Source of the DNA: Vanessa cardui
Taxonomy: Eukaryota > Arthropoda > Insecta > Lepidoptera > Nymphalidae
Assembly (NCBI RefSeq): GCF_905220365.1
Contig: NC_061136.1
Coordinates: 816,001-880,000 of the forward strand
Direction of reading: 5' to 3'
Length of the DNA stretch: 64,000 bases
A program made the translations under genes and the position numbers. Position 1 is the stretch's first letter; each line of letters opens with the position of its first letter. Below the pieces are notes generated by a model. It was given only the letters and a program-made list of their open reading frames with translations. It was not told the DNA's origin and ran no database searches. Below, piece after piece: positions 35,211 through 48,900 of this stretch.

Positions 35211-35537
35211 CAGTGGCGGATTTCCCAATAGGCTAAGTAGGCTGGAACCTAGGACCGTAGATTTAGAGGGGCGGCAAATTTTGCCAAAATTTGTTATTAT
35301 CTTACAGAAATAAAATAAATCATATCATGTCACCTATATTATAATCATACTAGTAACGGCAAAAAGCCGATGTAATGAGGACGATAGAACACAAATCATA
35401 AAGTTTCAATTTCAGAATAAATGTAATTAAGATGATTGTGAACTAAATTAACGTATGGAATTTCAAAAGTCAGGAGGGGCGGCAAAAATTGAATAGCCTA
35501 CTAGACTACTAGCGGCAAATTTGTAAATCCGCCACTG
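35211..35537. mobile_element. hAT-type MITE 2
   Basis: CAGTGGCGGATTT at 35211 and AAATCCGCCACTG ending at 35537 are a perfect 13-bp inverted pair. The arms continue with related sequence (aggggcggcaaattttgcc / aggaggggcggcaaaaattg). Flanks CCTTTGAC (35203-35210) and GCTTTGAC (35538-35545) match at 7 of 8. It is 327 bp. Confidence 0.85.
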
Positions 35538-35545
35538 GCTTTGAC

Positions 35546-35902
35546 ATTTCAGCTTACTGGTTTAATTAAGAAATATCGAGTACAAGTGCTCTCAATCATG
35601 TGATAGATTAAATAAGTCTACTGTTGGATAACTTTAAATCCCACGTTTGAATAATATTATTAAATATAAGCATATTTTTATTGTAATATTATTGAAATGA
35701 TACAATAACTTGGAGTTGAAAAATCAAAGCAATATCTTTGTTCAGTATAGAGGCGATACCTTGACAGTCAAAAATCTACCACCTGTTCGGAAATAAACAC
35801 CTCGGACCTAGAGCCAGCGAAAGAAGTTTTTATATCGTATTTTACTCTTATGGATTTCCAATCGGCATTTCAAACCAATAGTAGTTATTAACATAAGAAT
35901 TA
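35546..35902. other. AT-rich intergenic DNA
   Basis: Nothing recognised. Confidence 0.35.
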
Positions 35903-36300
35903 ACAACATTAAATGCTTAAATATATATATACAAATATGAACTAAAACTAGTTACTGTATAAATCTTGACCGCGTGGAATGGTGGCAAGAATGCTAGCAG
36001 CATTTCCCCGTTGAATCGCAATTCCGATCCTCTGGGCAAAAAACGAACCAGCCCTCCTGTCACCAGTGGAGGCAATGAGGCGAGGTGTTATACTTTTGAT
36101 GAAGCTTTTTGCACCACTACTCCAAGGGCCAAGCGTTTCGACAGATAGTAGTTTACTAAAGTTATTAATTTCGGGATACGCACGAGACGATTCACGAGTC
36201 TCGTGAACAAGACATTTTTAGATAATGTCGAAAGATCAAGCTCCACCGAACAAAAATAAAAAAACATGGTAAATATCCCGAAATTAATAACTTTGGTAAT
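35903..36300 (-). repeat. Duplicated repeat copy 2 plus adjoining inverted-repeat element
   Basis: Bases 35903-36125 repeat 13558-13787 almost exactly, with the same - strand peptide frame. They are followed by a segment (36195-36300: tctcgtgaacaagacatttt, tgtcgaaagatcaagctcc, atggtaaatatcccgaaatt) that recurs at 58865-59245. Inside it a perfect 21-bp inverted repeat joins 36158-36178 and 36274-36294. Confidence 0.65.
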
Positions 36301-36375
36301 AAAAATAACCATGTTAATTTAAAATCTTACAATAGTACTTTTACTTAAAAAATAATCTTGTAGCCATTTACTGAT

Positions 36376-36565
36376 GACATATATCGTAACAAAGTACTCA
36401 GTATTGTTTTCTTCCGATTTGCAGGGTGAGTGAGCCAGGGTAACTACAGGCATGAGGTACAGAACAAATTAGTTCCCAAAGTCGTATTAACGTAAGGAAT
36501 GGCTTATATATCTTACAGTACCATTGTTTATGGGCGATGGTGACATTTACTCATATTATAAAAAA
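36376..36565 (+). repeat. Family-B SINE-like remnant
   Basis: aacaaagtactcagtattgtt, gggtgagtgagccagggtaac, ttgtttatgggcgatggtgac. The start and end are lost. Confidence 0.65.
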
Positions 36566-36742
36566 ATGTTACTCTATTTTGGTTAATTCCAAATATAGCA
36601 CATCTCTCAGACCTATATATAGATGACATATATTCACCAAAGGCAATGATCGAGGGTCGTAAACATCTCAACTTTTTAATATCAAAGCACGTTTACATAA
36701 TAACCTTCATCCCGCGTTGGTCCTTCGCTTATTCTTACAACG

Positions 36743-36949
36743 TTACGTAACACGAAATTCTTCATATTTGCATAATCAATTTCCTACTTATCAATCATTA
36801 AAATACGATAGCAATGTTGGCAAGTCACTGGCCTGCTAACGCCACTCGCGGACAGACAACCGTTCGACCGAGTTGTGTTTGAGACTTGTCACGTGACCGC
36901 GGCGCGGTGAATTTAATTTCTGTAACTGTGAGTGTGTTTAGAGTTCAAA
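36743..36949 (+). promoter_or_regulatory. Probable promoter/5' UTR region of the cuticular protein gene
   Basis: Seen: TTACGTAA (36743-36750), the octamer ATTTGCAT (36766-36773), and the 10-bp palindrome GTCACGTGAC containing CACGTG (36888-36897). The last ~110 bp before the ATG are much more GC-rich than the surroundings. Known: TTACGTAA is the PAR-bZIP (Vri/Pdp1-type) site and CACGTG the Clk/Cyc or Myc-type E-box. No convincing TATA box or arthropod initiator was found. Function is inferred from position only. Confidence 0.4.
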
Positions 36950-36964
36950 ATGTGGCGAATTTTC
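36950..36964 (+). CDS. Exon 1 (coding part) of the cuticular protein gene
   Basis: Codes only for MWRIF. The start ATG follows TTCAAA, a reasonable insect start context. GTGAGT follows directly at 36965, so the intron begins in phase 0 inside the signal peptide. It was chosen because exon 2 opens with VLIISLIAHA, which lacks a start Met but completes a textbook hydrophobic leader when joined. The 5' UTR boundary cannot be fixed from sequence alone. Confidence 0.85.
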
Positions 36965-39900
36965 GTGAGTATACATACTTTTTATGCTAATTTAATTTCC
37001 ATATTCAAATGTGTTCTTTTTTTTTAAATCGGAATTAAATAAGCACAAGCTACCTCAATATTCGTAACAGTTTCAAAAAAATATATTTATTATATTTAAA
37101 TTAAAAATATTTGACGCAATTTTTTTTAATATTTATTCATTGTGAGTTAATGGATGGATGAATTGGGTTAATATCAAGGTCATATAAATTTCGAAAATAG
37201 ACATATTTACTATTCGCTATGTAACTGATCGTATCTAGATACTGCGGTTGAAAGTATCTTATATGACATATTAAAATTATATGCAATGATAAATTATTTC
37301 CATGAAAAAACTTTTATGGTAGATTTGTGGAACAACACTTACATTGGGTCTAAGGTATTACATCCCTTCCATGAAACTCACGTACTATACTGGATTACGA
37401 AATCAAAAAAAAACAGACTTATAAAAAAAGGATGCAAAAATTATAAAAAAGAAAATGTTGTTTTTGAGATTTATATTTTTGGCGGCAGCTTTTTTGCATA
37501 TAAAACGGCAGAATTTCTCTGCGCGGTTATATTTCAAATATCACAATCTTTATTACTGGTATAGGAGGTGAAATAAAGGTCTGGTTTTGGACATCTCTTT
37601 GGAGGTATAGAATTTCCATACGTAAAACCTTAATCAAAAATGGTACTCACCACCGATAAAGAAAATATTATATATTGAAACCACCCTTAAAACACTCCTT
37701 TGCTCTACTGTATATACAAAAATAGGTAAAATCGTGATTTGTCAAATGATTTTGTGCGGTCCTTTAGAAGTTACGATATAGGTTCACGTTAGTATCAATG
37801 GAAACAGTGACTAAATAAATTAAAATATTATATTGATGAGTATATCTTTTATATAAATATTTTTATTGAAGTTATTTAGCAACAAACGCAACGTCATGGT
37901 ATAAATAAATAACGTTATGTTTGTAAATATTAGCTTCTCCCGACGAAACTTGTATGACAAAGAACCATTCTATGTGTACGCAAAACAATTAATTAAAGCT
38001 TCAAAACGATCGGATTAATAATTAAGACAAACATACCCACATCGTAAATATAATTCGTTGTTTAAAAATATCTAAATTTATTTGCATTAAAATAAAAACT
38101 ACTTTTTACAACGCTTATGAAATAGCACTTCATTTAAATTGTTAAGAGAATTCTTTTTTATTTTGTGAAATGTCATTTCTAAATATTTCTAACTCTTTGT
38201 TAAAATAAGGCAAGTATTAACTGGCGCCGTAATTAAATTCGCTTGTTATATCGGAAGTGCGAGTGCATTTATAAAAAGAAAGTTTCGATTCATAGAGTGT
38301 TATAATGTTTATTAACTGGTTTATTTACATAATATATTTTATGACCAAAAATAAATAGCAAAGTTTAAGACTCATTACATAACCTCAATAATATTAATAC
38401 TATCTGTTTATGTTAGAACTATTTGTGTATGTAAGTATTTAAAGATGAGATGGCCCAGTGGTTAGAACGCGTGCATCTTAACCAATGATTGCCAGTTCAA
38501 AACAAGGGAAGCACCACTATATATATGTGCTTTATTTGTGTTTAAAATTCATCTCGTGCCCTGTGGTGAAGGAAAACATCTTGAGGAAACCTGCATGTGT
38601 CTAATTACATCGAAATTCTGCCACATATGCATTCGACCAACCCGCATTAAAACAGCGTGGTGGAATGTGTTCCAAACCCTCTCCTTAATGGAAGAGGAGG
38701 CCTTATCCCAGCAGTGGGAAACTTACAGGCGGTTACTTTACTTTTACTTTTATGTATGCATCTTAAACTTCATTCTGTCTCTTCTAGATTTTGCTTGTTT
38801 TCATAGTGCAGAGATAATAAATATATAGACAAGAAAAATAATTAATTAAAAGAAAACTAAGGTATTGTTTTAAACAAATATCTTATAATATGAAAAACAG
38901 AGAAATAAAAAACCACAGAGTAACGATTAAACAAACAAAGGAAAAATATATCGACCAGCTCATCTATACTGATATTATAAATGCGACATTAACTATGTCT
39001 CTCTGTTGCTCTTTCACGGCCAAACTACTGAACCGAATTTGATGAAATCAGGAATTAATTAAGTTTGAACACCATGGAAGAACATATATACAGATTCTTA
39101 AATATAAATGAATAAAGTCTTGAGCCTCACTCTCCATATATATTTATATTTCCTTGTTTGTGTAATTACACTTTCAAACAATATATAGGATTCTTAACAT
39201 TGACTTAAAAATGTTAGAAATGCCATAAAAATAATTATGTAGTAATTAAAAATAAATATGATGTTAATACCATAACGACGTAACGCGTTCATAACAGTGG
39301 AAAGTAATTTGAACGCTTAGCGTGAAATTATGTTGTCTGTATCTAGACTATTACTATTTCCGTAACAATGTTGAAAGTAAAACAAAAAAATGAAATCTAG
39401 TTACAAAGTAATTATAACAAATAAAAAGTAGGTATTTAGTTTGTTTATGTTAAAAAAAGTCATGTTATAAAAACTTTTTTAACAGTTACAGAATACCTAA
39501 AATTCACACGATTATTATTACAACAAAACAAACAAAGTAACAAACAATGTCGCTTTCTCTGTCCCTATATCCCTTTATAAATTTAAAACTTTAAAATACT
39601 CAACGGATTTTGATGAGGTTTTTAATACATAGAGTGATTCGAGAGGAAGGTTTTTGTATATATAATAGATGGACAATATAGTAAAGAAATACTGACAATT
39701 TTAAAAGTTTGTAATGTGATGTAATATATAAAACAAATCTGTAGTATATTTAGTATTAGTATTGCACCCGTGCGAAGCCGGGGCGGGTCGCTAGTATCAT
39801 AATAATTATAAATAGGTAAGTAGGTTAATCGGCTTGTCTTTTCATGCAATAAGGAAGCACTATAATATAATAACTAACATAGTTTTTGGCACAAAGACAA

Positions 39901-42900
39901 TTTATTACCATAAAAATAATGACATTAAAATCCTAAGTAGAGCCTAGTAAGCCTTTCTAGGCCAAGTTCCAAGTAGCCGAAAGCAATAAACTTTTATAAA
40001 ATACCCAAGCCATTAAGCAAGCGAAGATTCTTTCCACGTAAGGAAACCTGACGACTACTAACATGATCTATGAACCAAGAACACGCCACGCTTTAATTAA
40101 CTTCACGTATCGTCAATTTCTAGGTTGGATTTTTTAAACTGCACCCGATTATACCATCCTCGATATTTCAGACAGGAAATTTTACGGTCGATGAATCCTG
40201 CTTTATATTCCAATACATCATGTGTACAAATGATTAATCGAGTGTTGTATGCTCAGATTTTAGCTTCAAATCTTAATTTAAAACATGTAGAATTTATCAA
40301 GTTTTTGTAACATTAATGAAACTGATTAATTTGCTGACTAGAGTTAGAAAGTTGGCTGTTTACATTCCTTCTCCTTAAAAAGTACATGGTTAGTTCTGCA
40401 CCTGATTTTTGTCACTCGTGCCAAATTTCCACTTTGTCATGTCATGTCGGACTATCCTAGTATAACATCTTTTATCTTTGTCTTTCAAATTTCCCCAAAA
40501 TTGGACGATGTCCTCCAGACCAATTTCAAGGAAGACCTGCCGACTATATAGTATATATAATGCTGAATAAAACAGTGCGCACGCACAGGTGATCTTTCAA
40601 TTCCTACCTCTTATATAGATGGTACTTCAAATAAGAAACGACCAGAAAGAGATAAGCACAGACGAGTAAACATATTTACAATTACCAGAATCCTGGCTGC
40701 AACTGTAATTTTTTCTATAGATAAACCCTGAATCGTTTAATCGACATCTGCTGACCTAAATCTCCTAATATAACCAATAAGACAGTCCCTAATAAAATAC
40801 TACAACCTGAGTATAAGATATATGTAAAGTTAAATATTAAACAAATGATGACTTCGAATGGAGACAAAAATTATGCCATCATTATTAAATGAAATGCCTT
40901 TTAAAACTGTTAATGATTGCATTTTTCCATTATGAAAACTTGTGAGAGAAACTTTAAGTACCAAAACGTTTTATTTGGTAATCAAACGCTCAATCGTGAT
41001 TTTTATTTCAATTTTAAACCATTAAATGTGTGTACCAGTTTTTATGGAAACAATAGAATCTAAAAATAAATTATAACGTTATTATGTAAGTTATAACGCC
41101 GAGAACATTTTAATATGCTTATTAAAATTCTACGAGGCTTCCCATAGACCATTGCGCAAACATTTCACCTGCTTCAATAGAAACCTTTTGAGATCGTATT
41201 TTTCCATTTATATCGCCATACTTAAGTAACTGGTGGTAGGGCTTTGCGTAAGTTCGCCTATATAGATACCCATTCATCAATATTCTACCATCAACCAGCA
41301 ATATTAGGTATTGTTGTATTCCGGTTTCAATATTGTGTAAATTAGGGCAATAAAAGGCACAAGGATAATTATCAGTCTTCCGGAACGTACCATCTTAATA
41401 CTCTAGGTCGATGGAGTATTGATGATGCAGGGTTTAGTAAAAAATATTGAAGTAATAATGTCTATGGGGTATGGGGATTATTTACTATTCTAAATATTTG
41501 CAATTATGAAGCATATACTCGTGATTTCACCACATCATTAAAATAATGTAATATGTACAAATAATGATCCTATAATTATATATTTAGTATGATTTTAACC
41601 GTAAACTTATTTCCTTCCAGGTACTTATTATATCTCTAATCGCACATGCTGATTCTATATTGCCGAGATCTCGTCCGTATTCAGCAGCATCTCCAGCTCA
41701 GATAAGATTCGCGATAGAAAACAAATACGACGACACCGGACCGGGCGCCAAAAGTCCGGAATATGCTTACCAAACATACAAAACGTTAGAAGAAGCCCTT
41801 GTCAGCTACTACGACGATCCCGATACTAAATTACCAGAAGCTGAAAAACAGAAAGCATATTCTATATTGCAAGGATCAGAACCGATCAACTACGGACCCC
41901 CAATTAGACAACTACCCAAGACAGTTGAAGAATATACAGGATATAATGAAGCGAATGTTAAAGAAGAAACATTAAATCAGTACAATCGTCCCAACCAGCC
42001 AATCTTCTACCGTGAGCCGAACACCAATTATAAGTATGTAGATCTACGAGGTCTACCATTACGCGATGTCCCACCGAAGAAGTTTTTGAATGAAAAATTG
42101 AATAATAACGTATTCAGTTATCACAAAGTGCAAGCTTTGAAAAGCAACCCGATTAGTTTGGCTCATTACGCGAGGAACCCAGAGGTGATAGAAACTGAAC
42201 ATCAGTTTGATCCCAATCCTCGCTATAGCTTCTCCTACGGTGTACATGTAAGTGTTGTTTTTTTTCTTATATATTTTATATTAGCTGTAAACTTCCCACC
42301 ACTGTGCCTTCTCTCCTTTTGAGAGGAAGGTTTAGACATATAGGTTAGGCATTTTCCACCACGCAGCTTCAGCAGGAAGAATTTCGTTCAAATTACACAC
42401 ATGCAAGTTTCCTCACGATGTTTTCTTTCACCACTGCACATGAAAATACAATGGTGCTTGCCTGAATATCTCACCACCATCTCGACTCACCAAACCTTAA
42501 TGCTATTGAATCATAAGTATCTGTCTTGTTCATGTTATCAAGCTGATAAATATCTATATCATCAGATCCCCTATTATTACAATGTCACTATTTAGTTTTA
42601 TTTTGTGAGTTACTGTTAACAGACAAGATATCCAATTCTCACAAGTATTTATAACTAGTATTAGTAAAATCTAACTATGCAATTACTCATATGTTCAAAA
42701 AAGACAGCTCAGTAATAATGTTTATCATTTTAATCAAATCTCATTGTAAGTAATGACTGTTTAGATTATATCTAGGTTTGTTGTCACAGCTATATCAATT
42801 GTGGTTCTCGACAATGCTCTGACAATTTGTAAGGAATTATGATAACATTTAGACACAATAGAAACGATAAAATTATGAGTCATTACGCACGGCGAAAGTT

Positions 42901-45900
42901 TTATCAACGAATGAAAGAGTGTTGTGATCGTATCTAAATTGTAAAGTAATTAGTGCGAGTGTGTCTATGTCCGTGACTTTGGTTGCATGGGCATGAGAAT
43001 TAGGAAAGGATTAATGACTTCATGTGCTAGCTTTTATAAGAATCTGCTACTCGGTTTAAAGATCCTGTATGTGTCGTATTAGACCTTTTTTGTAGAATAA
43101 GAGTCAGATCTGTCCCCTGACAAGGAAGATGGCATTTATGCAGCCATGATAAACTTGCAGTCAGTTTCTATATTTATTTAAGCCATTACGAATCAAATGA
43201 CTTATATTTCTTTAGTTCTCCAATTTTTTTACATTAAAAAACATTTCATTCTCGGTTATCATAAATCAACTTGTCGAAAGTAACCGTTCATCAATTTAAC
43301 CATACATACGTAGTATTAAAATGATTATATCCTAACACAAGTTCCGAAACACATTTGATCTTCTGATTAGTAATAATAAGTTACATGTTTATTGGTTCAG
43401 TACATTATACAGTTTTTAGAATTTAAGATAATTAATCTTCTTCTCATTTATTTATATAGATAGATAGCGAATAGTACACCAACAATACGATTTGTTTGGA
43501 CAGATTCTAGAGTTTATTCAGCGCACGCGCAGAGTGACGTAGACATACAGAGCTTTCTATTGGCTGCAAGTTTTAATATCCTTGAGTAATATGATTTGAT
43601 TTCAAATAAATCAGATACAAGATAACATATTCGTTTTGTTACTGGCAAAAATTTTGTAAATCGATTTCGTAATTACGATTTTTAATCTACCAACCTGTAT
43701 TTGAGCAGCGTGGTTATATTTTAAAGTCTCAAGAAGATGAGGCTTTTAATAATAATATTCATTTGATAAATTATAAGAAGAACATCAAATGAAAAAAATT
43801 TTCGATTAGAGACTATATTTTTGGTGCTTAGTTTTAAAAACAAAATATTTTGTAATTGTTTGACTGGCCATTGGGCTACAATGGTAAGCGATCACAACCG
43901 CCTATAAACCATCAGTGCTGTAAGAGATATGAATCCATACCAATGCGCAATCAACTTTGACCCTTGTTTCAATTATTACACGGTACTAAATCCAGTAATA
44001 TTACTTATTGCTGTTTAGCGGTATAATATAAAATGAGCGTTACTTAGCTACCTTTAGATAGTCATGCTTAAAGCTCTACCAACAATTAACAAAGGCCGCA
44101 ATTTAGTGTAGGTCAATATCAAAGATATTATTCCAACTAATTACAAGTTAAATATTCGATACATGATAAATTTGATCTTATGGTTGTCGTTATGAATTAA
44201 ATATGAAAATGTCCTCCTAACCTATTTCGATCACTGCATGAGATCTCTTAGGAGATCAGACAATTATACAAGACATATTATATTAAACAAGTTTGTGGGC
44301 AAACACAGGTCCAATCTCTATTCACACACTCTCATAGCCAGGAACGGTAAACCGGATAAGACAAGAAAAAGTTCAGACGCAGGAATAACTTTATGTGTTT
44401 TTTCGAGATACGGAAGAGCACAAATTACAGACTCAGAGCTGAGTCGATCTCGGGTGAACCACGGACATCAATATATGCGGTGTTATTGCTAGACCAATGA
44501 GACGTAAACACTTTCTATCCTGAGCTGTTAGTCCAAACAACCATAAAATAAGTAACCTTGAACTATTCATTCGTTCTTCATTCACATTGTCGATGCAAGG
44601 CCGCGGTGGACGAAGGTGAAAGTTACGATTGCGTCGCGTTAAAGTAAAAGTCGGTGATACGCTTTTTGGGTGAAATGTTTTAATAAAACATCGCTCGTAA
44701 TACGTAACTGCTAAAAAGGTATATTCGTGTCTTGAAAGGTAATTTTAAAAGAATCGTTTGAAACATGGACTATCACAATAAATACATTATAGCACACGTA
44801 TAAAATGTGCATGCATTATTCGATAACAAACCAAATTCACACTCAGACTCAAATTACTTTATTCAATACGGAAGCATTACTCTTACTTATTGATAGTCAA
44901 ATAAACACTACCACGGGTTCGGAAAATTGAACCTTTTTTGACAATTATAAGTAAAATAAACCTCATATTCATAAAAATGATGAATATTTACGATCGATGT
45001 ATAAAGGCTTCTGGTAACTGTATGAAAGCCAAACTGACCGCAAACGAACACTGAATGTCATAAGCGACATTGACAAAAGTTTAATTATAACATTTAATTG
45101 CGTGTATCTTCGCTCCATAATAGCATATCACAAGTCGGTTGAGATTTCACGAGTAAGCTCTTACATAATACTCCACTTATAAAAAGTCTTATGTATTTAT
45201 CAAGACAAACACAAAATATAACTTTTTATTTTCGTAATTATGTTACATATATTCAAACTATCGAATTAACTTGGACAAACTGTGTTCCCCAAACTTTTAA
45301 AAACTACTCAACTGGCTGATAAATATATGTATAACAAATTGCCAAACCATTGGCATTTATAGACACAACTTATACTAAAAATCACACCATACGTATAAAT
45401 AAACAAACGTACGTCAGTCCGTTTCACAAATTGTATGTACGGACGACCTCACAACTGTTTTACTGTGCGTAAAGATTTTATCTTGCCTATCAAAATCACT
45501 CGCATATTTAACGCTGGTTAAAGGAACTCGTTACAAGTATTCGACCTCTATTATTCAATTAAGATAATAGTATTTTAAAATGTTTTATTATATTCAATAT
45601 ATATTATACAAATAGGAATGTTAGCAAATGAAATATGTAAGTTTTATATAGGAAATAAGTTAATTATTTTGCATAAATAACTTGTGCATCTAGCTCGTAT
45701 TATAATGGATTTGTTTTTTTGTAAGCCAATTGGTTTTGGCTTTGACTTAGCCTAGCTTTCGCTCTTGGACTATGTGATGAGTTTCTTTGTGTTTTAACTT
45801 CACATTTTGGTCACAAACATCATCAACGATTATATATCTCCTGTACAATAGCATGAAATAAGAAATATATATATTTCCGTAAATAGACTTTAAAAATTTT

Positions 45901-48900
45901 GTTGCTATGTAAATATATTTAATACCTCAAGTAGAGTAACAGTGATTTTGTAAAGAAAACCCCCACCATCCTGCTTATATTATTATCTTAATCCTACTTA
46001 TATTATTAATAAATGAGAAGTTTGTGAGGATGTATGTATGTTTGTTACTCTTTCACAAAAAAAGTACTGAACGGATTTTACAGTAATAGGTATAGGTTAT
46101 ACATCAGAAAAACACATAGGCTTCAATTTATAAAGACTTATGTACTTTGGTCGTAATATAACGATACATATCAAGAACCCGTGCGAAACCAGTGTGGGTC
46201 GTTAGTTTAAAATAACGATGGGAGAAGTCAAAATTACAATAAGCCTGGTTTGGCTTATTGTAATTTTGACTTCAATCTTTTTTTGTCTGGTATCAATCCT
46301 ATCGTGTAAGCTGTATAGAGAGAATTTCTTTGTAATTACTAACTGAATAATATACTAAATCAATAGACGTAACGCACACACCAGAAAGCGATTCGATCGT
46401 CTACATAAAATATTGATATTGACTGTTGATCTAGGAAGCGTGAAATTTATAATCTTTTAAGGTATAAAAGTTGCATTAAAACCAGTCGTCTGTTACAAGA
46501 TCGATGTCAATTGATAACAAAATCAACTCGGTTTCATTTTAAAGGGTAATCGAGTCTTCTAATCCGATCAACAACAACAACAACAACAACAGCCTGTAAA
46601 TTCCCACTGCTGGGCTAAGGGCCTCCTCTCCCTTTGAGAAGGTTTTGGAACATATTCCATCACGCTGTTCCAATGCGGGTTGGTGGAATACACATGTGGC
46701 AGAATTTCTATGAAATTTGTTACATGCAGGTTTCCTCACGATGTTTTCCTTCACCGCTGAGCACGAGATGAATTATAAAGACAAATTAAGCACATGAATC
46801 AGCGGTGCTTGCCTTGGTTTGAACCCGCAATCATCGGTTAAGATGCACGCGATCTAACCACTGGGCCATCTCGACTCACTAATCCGATCAACAGATATAA
46901 AAATCTTAGTACCCGATAAAGTAACACAATTTCATAATATATAAATAATCTAATTAAAACGTTTTAGCAAATTGGTGTGATGAAATCCTTATCAGTATAA
47001 TAAAAAATCGAATACTTTTATAAATAGCTGCAAATTCGAATTAATATATTTTATATAGTTGCCAAATCTTTTAAAATAAAACTATTTAAAGTTTCAGTAA
47101 TAATTCGATCTAAACCCCTGAGGCTAATTGTAACTACTCATTTATAATATTAGCAAATCTAATATTGCAAATGATCTTCTAAAAGTCTTAATGTTAAAAA
47201 TCAAAATCTAGACTTATAATCAATTCAAATCAAATCAAAATAAACTTTATTCAAGTGGGCTTTTACAGGCACTTTTGAATCGTCAATTAACAATTAAGTG
47301 AAGCCACCACCATAAAATTGGAGTGTCTGTTTGTCATATTAAAACAGCAGCTATTAACTAAATGCACATGAATTTATACACGGTACATATACTTACTTAA
47401 AAATTTTATACAATATCAATCTCTCTGTTTGTTCTGGATAATCTCTGAAACGGGACTTTCACGCTTATGCAATAAGGACTATCTAACGCTACAAAAATAA
47501 CTTTTTCGTCAAATTCAAATGCGCTTAAAGACATAGGCACAGCATATAATAGTATGGGCACTTTTGAGTCATCGGATTACAAGATTAATTTAAAGTAACC
47601 ATTATAATTTATATTCATGACCCAGATTCGAATTGGCGAATAAATGCAAATACTCTAACACTAATCAAGATGACCCCTATGTACGCATCTTGTTACAAAA
47701 TTTTATCAAATAAAATCTGGATCAATGTCGACTGTTACTTCACTATGAATTACAAACGTTTGATCAAAACTATTGTCTAACCAAGGTCGGTTTGAAGGAA
47801 TTTTATGATTTTAACATACATTGCTGATTATGTACGTAATCGCATGAAACTTTGTTACGTTCTTTCATTGTGATGATGGAATAGAGAGCTTGTGAATTTA
47901 TTCAAACATCCCATATGTTTAATATTTATGGGGTTTATTTGTGTTTATAATTAATTATACTAGTGAAGAGCATCATTGAGTAATAATACAAAGAATAAAT
48001 GATAAAAAAATCATGGGATAATTACTAATTAAAATTTAACTAACGTGGAGTCCCTAATGAATTTATTGCCGGACGTATTTAGTAAATTCTTAATTTTACC
48101 TTCCAAAGAGTAGATAGCACTGCGTTTATATCATACAGTGAAATTGTTAAATATATTTTTATCAAAAAATGCGTAATGTAGTTCTTGTAAATTAATAATA
48201 TTAGCAACTTGAAATACTATTCTTTTTATGTTTATTAGTATCAAGTTATTTTTACTAAATTTTGTACTTTAAATTGATTGACTAGTGTCATGAAGAAAAC
48301 AAAAAATCATTCATTTTTTTTTTTAAATAATCGCGTAACTTTCATACATTGCGAATATAACCTCCTCAGTTTTAATGTGACTTAGGGTAAAGTTAACAGC
48401 TGAAAACCCACCCACAACGAAAACTATTTTTAATCGTAAAGCAAACGGCGCAATGTACATTGTTAATTAGGAATGTTCACAACAATTTCGCGTATTCACG
48501 ATCAAGGTAGGAAGCAATATAGTGCGGTCGTTACACAACGTACGTATGTTTACAGTGACGTGCTTTTATAAATTGAACCTTAATACTTTTCAATACGGTT
48601 TACAACAGTTATTTCTACAAGTCCAGTCACTCGGATGTTAAGTGGAACGCGAGTTCGGTGAAAATATAATTGCTTTATGAAGGAATAAAATTTCTTTCTT
48701 TTTATTCGACTAATGTTACACCAATAAGTATTAATTTTTGTGTGTATGTCTGTTACAACCTTGACTATAAATGCCGTACCCATTTACAATATGTCATTGG
48801 ATTGATAGAAAGTTACGGTGTACAAATCAATCAGCATAGTATTAAATTAAAAGCTGTGGGTACGCAATGTATATTCTACCATTAAACGGCGACGGGAAAT

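Larger units (their letters stand above)
36965..41620 (+). other. Intron 1 of the cuticular protein gene
   Basis: GTGAGT..CAG intron, phase 0. It holds the FTZ-F1-type site near its start, SINE A (38444), Helitron-like pieces (38965, 39545) and a family-B copy (41231). The remaining stretches (37200-38440, 39800-41230) are AT-rich with nothing recognised. The Lys-rich open frame 37286-37564 is not supported as a gene. Confidence 0.85.

Noticed and set aside
37286..37564. 92-codon open frame in intron 1
   Set aside because: AT-driven Lys/Phe/Ile-rich composition, no domain, and located within a well-supported intron.
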